Shown in pieces: positions 5,461 to 9,232 of a stretch of 9,232 bases of DNA (the first letter of the stretch is position 1; the number at the start of each line of letters is the position of its first letter). The stretch is from Bacteroidales bacterium (GTDB lineage Bacteria; Bacteroidota; Bacteroidia; Bacteroidales; JAOZTL01). The notes beneath the pieces are model-generated. The model saw only the letters and a program-made list of their open reading frames with translations, searched no databases and was not told the origin of the DNA. The stretch spans positions 1-9,232 of the forward strand of contig JAOZTL010000094.1 of NCBI GenBank assembly GCA_029942205.1, read 5' to 3'. The position numbers were made by a program, and so were the translations under genes.

Positions 5461-6984
5461 ATGTTAAATACACAAGATCAACTAGTTATACTATCAGATT
5501 TGAAGCAAGAAAATACCATACAACAATCAGCTAATGACACAAAAATGCTAAGTAATTTGCTCAAAGATAATCTTTTGCAAATAAACCAAGCAGGCGTTAT
5601 TCTTGATTTTAATCATCAAAATTGTTCTATTTTCATAAAAAAACTAAGTAAAAATAGTAACATTAAAGATATTTTTCCTAATCATATTTTATCATTACTA
5701 CAGGAAAGCATAGCAGAAGTACAAGCTCAAGAAAATAATTTGAGTTTCCACATTTCAGAAGAAATAGCAGATAAACAAAAAAATTATGAAATACGAATCG
5801 AGCGTATTGATGAAAAAAATATTTTACTCATCATCCGAGAATTAGAAAAGACTCTTGCTAAAAAAGCCTCTGCACGAAAATCTATTTTTGAATCTAAATT
5901 TTTACATTTTTCAGAATTATTGCCCCAAACTGTGTTTGAATGTAACTTACAAGGCGATATTCAGTTTATAAACAAAAATGGCTTAAAGTTACTTGGATAT
6001 TCTCAAACGAGCCTAAACCCTGATTTTAATATCAAGCACATTGTCGCACCTTCGGAAATTCGTAAATTAAGTGAATTTTTCTTAAAATCTATTTCTTCTC
6101 GAAAATTTAGTAAAGAAGATTTTTTTGCTCAACAAAAATCGGGTACTCTATTTCCTGCGGTATTGCACATTAGTCCTATGATGCAAGAAAATAAGGCGAT
6201 TGGTTTTATTGGAATCCTATTTGACATTTCTGAGCAGAAAAAAATAGAATCAGAATTTGCAGTTGCACAAAAAATGGCAAAAGAAGCAAACGAATTAAAA
6301 TCTGTCTTTTTGGCTAATTTATCTCACGAATTGCGTACGCCAATGAATGGCGTTTTGGGATTCAGTGAGTTACTAACATTTGAAGAAAATCTAAGTACCG
6401 AAGCCAAAGAGTATGTCAATATTATAAATAAAAGTGCCATTCATTTGCGAAGCATGATTGATGATATTATTGATTTGGTAAAACTGGATCAAGGTGAAAT
6501 TAAAATTTCCGAAAATCGATTTAATTTGAATAATTTAATGAATGATGTTTATGTTTTTTATAAAAATAACATTCATTATTTAAAAAAAGACATTGAATTA
6601 ATTGTATCTAATTCACTGACAGATAGTGATTCTGAAATTCTTTCCGATTCGTACAAATTAAAGCAAATATTAAATAATTTATTAAGTAATGCCGTTAAAT
6701 TTACAGAAAGTGGCAAAATAGAAATTGGCTACATTCTAAAAAATCCAAAAACACTTTTATTTTATGTGAAAGATACAGGAATTGGCTTGACCGAAGACGT
6801 TCGTAAAAATATTTTCACACGCTACAAGCAAGCAGATAACGCCATTACTCGCAAATATAACGGTAATGGTTTAGGATTATCGATTTCTAAAGATTTAGTG
6901 AATATGCTAGGAGGTGAACTTTCGGTAGAATCTCCTTCAGAAAAAGGTTCTACTTTTTATTTCACACTTCCCTTTAATCGCTAA
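5461..6984 (+). CDS. Cytoplasmic PAS-domain sensor histidine kinase (orphan)
   Basis: This encodes 507 residues with no transmembrane segment or signal peptide, so it senses something inside the cell. Residues about 30-128 form a divergent PAS-like domain. A clearer PAS domain follows at about 145-258 (VFECNLQGDIQFINKNGLKLLGY, ending GFIGILFDISEQKK), then a short coiled linker (259-280). HisKA has SHELRTPMNGVLGFSELL with phospho-acceptor H289. The HATPase domain shows the N box (NNLLSNAVKF, N405-N410), DTGIGL (438-443), the F box (IFTRYKQ) and GNGLGLSI (468-475). All catalytic residues are present, so it should autophosphorylate and pass phosphate to a response regulator. No receiver domain is attached and no regulator gene lies within this window, so the partner is elsewhere. 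The start codon is preceded by AAAAAGA. Signal and output are unknown. Confidence 0.93.
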   Translation: MLNTQDQLVILSDLKQENTIQQSANDTKMLSNLLKDNLLQINQAGVILDFNHQNCSIFIKKLSKNSNIKDIFPNHILSLLQESIAEVQAQENNLSFHISEEIADKQKNYEIRIERIDEKNILLIIRELEKTLAKKASARKSIFESKFLHFSELLPQTVFECNLQGDIQFINKNGLKLLGYSQTSLNPDFNIKHIVAPSEIRKLSEFFLKSISSRKFSKEDFFAQQKSGTLFPAVLHISPMMQENKAIGFIGILFDISEQKKIESEFAVAQKMAKEANELKSVFLANLSHELRTPMNGVLGFSELLTFEENLSTEAKEYVNIINKSAIHLRSMIDDIIDLVKLDQGEIKISENRFNLNNLMNDVYVFYKNNIHYLKKDIELIVSNSLTDSDSEILSDSYKLKQILNNLLSNAVKFTESGKIEIGYILKNPKTLLFYVKDTGIGLTEDVRKNIFTRYKQADNAITRKYNGNGLGLSISKDLVNMLGGELSVESPSEKGSTFYFTLPFNR

Positions 6985-6986
6985 AT

Positions 6987-9232
6987 TTATTTAGTCTTTT
7001 TTATTATACTTATTCCTCCTAAAAAGTCAAGGAATCGTCTAAATCCATCAACAATTAATAACAAATAAAGAAATGTGCTTGTAAACCAAATAAATAGAAT
7101 ATTAAAAGTAATCGTATCAAAATAAAAACCTAAAAACTTTTTTTGAGAAGAATACAGCAAAGCTCTTCCATAGTTATTTGTTGGACTCATATAAATAGGG
7201 TCATTCTGCTGCAAAATTAAGCCATCTGCGGTTTCAACGAGCTCTTTATTTCCTTTATTCAACACAAGATCCCTCAATTTTTCATTTCGATAATTATTCT
7301 TAAAACTCGCAACAGCTTCATTACCTCCCATTTTTTGCTGCAAACTTTCTCCTAATCTATCCTTTTCTTTTTTCACTTTTTCTACCTCATTTTGGAAGTA
7401 TTTTTTTATAACATCAAGATATTCAACGATTTCAATAGATACTTTTTCGGAATAATGCTCGTACACCAAACTGTCTTTGCTTGGGAAGGGTAATTTATAT
7501 TTTTGTTCAAATTCAATTATATACCGATGCATAATCTTCAAATCCTTAATAACTAGCTCCTTTTTTTGTTCAGATTCAATGCGCATCCAGCTATCTGTCG
7601 CTTTAGTTTCTAGTTTAGGAATCAACAAAGCACTAATGTAGTTTAATTGACTTTTCCGTTTATCGATGTCAAAATATATCTTTTCATATTCATTTTCTTT
7701 ATACTGTGCTACGGCCAATGCTTCGTATGCCCAGCGTGATGTCATCACGTCTCCTATCAAAGGAACATATTCTTGAGATGCAAAGTTACGGTTCAATTCA
7801 TCAAAACGCACAACCACTCCACTGAATAATAATTGAGGAACGATTACAAAAGGTATTGTAATATAAATAGTTACAACAGAATTTAAGCTTGCCGATAGGT
7901 TTAATCCAATCATATTGGAAGTAGCAAAAGTTGAAAATAAAATAGCCCAATAAATTAAATTCATCCCTTTTATTTCCAAAATAAAGTTCCCAACCAATAC
8001 AAATGATAAGCTTTGAATTGCAGATAAAGTAAACAAAATCAATATTTTAGAATTCAAATAACTAAACCTACTCAAATTCAGAAAAGATTCTCTCTGTAAA
8101 ATACGCCTATCTCTAATTATTTCTTCTGCACTAGCAGTAAGTCCCATAAATATAGCAACAATCACGCTCATGTATAAATAAGCTGTTATATTTGGATTTT
8201 CGCTAAATAAGTATTGAAGTGGATTTTCAGGTGTTCCGACTATATATTTTATAAAATAGCCTAAAATAATTGCTAATAAAGGAGCTTCCAAAAAATTAAT
8301 TAACAAATACTGTTTATTTGTTATCTTAGCTAATAAATCTCTTGTCGAAAATATCTTCATTTGTATAATCCGACTAGGTATTTTGAAGTAATTTTTGGGT
8401 AGTTCTGTTTTTTCATCGAGAACTTTTACTTTTCGCTTCGATTCTATATTATCTTCATAAAGTTTATTCCATTCTTGCGGTGTTACTTTACGTGTTCGTA
8501 AAAGCTTTCCGTATTCATTAACTATCTTTGCTTCAAGTATTTGCAATATTTGTTCGGGATTTACATTTCCGCATGAAGGGCACTCACTCTCATCGGCTTT
8601 TACATGGTTACTCACCGTTTTGAAGTATACAACTGCATCTACAGGATTGCCATAATACACAGGAAAACCACCTTTGTCAAGAATAAGTAAGCGATCGAAG
8701 AGTTTAAATATTTCGGAAGAAGGCTGATGGATATTTACAATAACTAATTTTCCTTTTACAGTTTGCTCTTTCAGCAAAGTCATTACGGTCTCAGAGTCCA
8801 TCGAAGACAGACCAGACGTAGGCTCATCAACAATCAAAATGGAGGGTTCACGCATCAATTCCAAAGCAATATTCAGGCGTTTGCGTTGTCCTCCGCTTAT
8901 GAATTTATTTAACGGATCGCCTACTTTCAAATCACTAATAGCATTTAAGTCCAAGTCATTCAATATTTTATCGATAACTTCGGCAATTTTTTCTTCGCTA
9001 AAATTACTAAAACATAACTTTGCATTATAATAAAGATTCTGATACACAGATAATTCTTCTATCAACAAATCATCTTGAGGAACAAAACCAAGTACGCCTT
9101 CTATTTTTTTCCTATCTTCATACAAGTCATAGCCATTTATGGTAATACTTCCCGAATTTAGTCTATAATTTCCATTAAAAACGTTTAATAAAGTTGATTT
9201 ACCAACTCCACTACCTCCCATTATTCCTATCC
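6987..9232 (-). CDS. ABCG-like transporter, ATPase fused to ABC-2 membrane domain (5' end cut by window)
   Basis: The frame is open to the right edge. The ATG at 9221 lies inside the Walker A region (IGIMGGSGVGKST), so it is not the start. Counting from that M, the ATPase has GSGVGKST (3-10), Q-loop Q49, signature ISGGQRKR (108-115), Walker B ILIVDEP (128-134) and H-loop H165. A linker holds CPSCGN (C214, C217). The membrane domain follows in ABCG order. Its helices lie near 305-326, 345-362, 387-412, 419-440, 450-470 and 700-725, with EEIIRDRRILQRESF (366-380) and the YEALAVAQY stretch after helix 5. Between helices 5 and 6 lies a loop of about 230 residues with charged, probably coiled-coil sequence (about 595-630), far longer than usual in ABCG proteins. 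This is a half-transporter that would dimerise in the inner membrane; the substrate is unknown. It converges on the kinase gene with 2 bp between stops. Confidence 0.92.
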   Translation of the reverse strand, partial: IGIMGGSGVGKSTLLNVFNGNYRLNSGSITINGYDLYEDRKKIEGVLGFVPQDDLLIEELSVYQNLYYNAKLCFSNFSEEKIAEVIDKILNDLDLNAISDLKVGDPLNKFISGGQRKRLNIALELMREPSILIVDEPTSGLSSMDSETVMTLLKEQTVKGKLVIVNIHQPSSEIFKLFDRLLILDKGGFPVYYGNPVDAVVYFKTVSNHVKADESECPSCGNVNPEQILQILEAKIVNEYGKLLRTRKVTPQEWNKLYEDNIESKRKVKVLDEKTELPKNYFKIPSRIIQMKIFSTRDLLAKITNKQYLLINFLEAPLLAIILGYFIKYIVGTPENPLQYLFSENPNITAYLYMSVIVAIFMGLTASAEEIIRDRRILQRESFLNLSRFSYLNSKILILFTLSAIQSLSFVLVGNFILEIKGMNLIYWAILFSTFATSNMIGLNLSASLNSVVTIYITIPFVIVPQLLFSGVVVRFDELNRNFASQEYVPLIGDVMTSRWAYEALAVAQYKENEYEKIYFDIDKRKSQLNYISALLIPKLETKATDSWMRIESEQKKELVIKDLKIMHRYIIEFEQKYKLPFPSKDSLVYEHYSEKVSIEIVEYLDVIKKYFQNEVEKVKKEKDRLGESLQQKMGGNEAVASFKNNYRNEKLRDLVLNKGNKELVETADGLILQQNDPIYMSPTNNYGRALLYSSQKKFLGFYFDTITFNILFIWFTSTFLYLLLIVDGFRRFLDFLGGISIIKKTK

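Noticed and set aside
8839..9030. 63-codon rightward frame
   Set aside because: Antisense to the ATPase domain, opposite the signature motif region; a shadow frame.
9219..9221. ATG as the start of the ABC transporter
   Set aside because: It falls within the Walker A segment and the frame continues upstream with IGI, so it is an internal methionine and the gene is cut by the window edge.

Overview
The window is AT-rich DNA from a member of the Bacteroidota. The evidence is the gene families (a CarboxypepD_reg-type TonB-dependent receptor, a CCA-adding enzyme beginning MKKHLTHPIFQ, a large ABCG-like fused transporter), A-rich rather than Shine-Dalgarno-like start regions, and several matches to the Bacteroidota -7 box TAnnTTTG. 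Order and genus cannot be fixed from this sequence. It reads as chromosomal housekeeping plus envelope genes; I see no phage, insertion sequence, CRISPR array, rRNA or tRNA.

Layout. (1) 1-1669, minus: 5' part of a TonB-dependent outer-membrane receptor that runs off the left edge. Its leader (1718-1800) holds a clear TPP (THI-box) riboswitch with a -7 promoter box just ahead of it, so the receptor is best read as an importer of thiamine or a thiamine precursor. (2) 2034-2798, plus: a small outer-membrane beta-barrel protein of unknown role, divergent from the receptor. (3) 2799-3095: tandem 18-bp repeats, a hairpin repeat element, a 17-bp palindrome and a strong bidirectional terminator. (4) 3096-3461, minus: a thioredoxin with a CQPC active site. 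(5) 3462-3896: a second copy of the hairpin repeat element and candidate divergent promoters. (6) 3897-5300, plus: CCA tRNA nucleotidyltransferase with an HD domain. (7) 5461-6984, plus: a soluble PAS histidine kinase with no response regulator beside it. (8) 6987-9232, minus: an ABCG-like half-transporter (ATPase followed by membrane domain) with an unusually long loop before its last helix; it runs off the right edge. Genes 7 and 8 converge with only 2 bp between their stops.

Functional links are few. The one solid regulatory unit is TPP riboswitch plus receptor: thiamine pyrophosphate should shut down synthesis of an outer-membrane thiamine importer. The other genes look like independent transcription units. 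The least explained signal is a roughly 75-bp intergenic element present twice (2820-2892 and 3499-3575), once on each side of the thioredoxin gene. Its 5-bp hairpin differs between copies at two base pairs, and both differences are compensatory. I found no complete new multi-gene system; the repeat element and the ABC transporter's large insertion are the items most worth following up.
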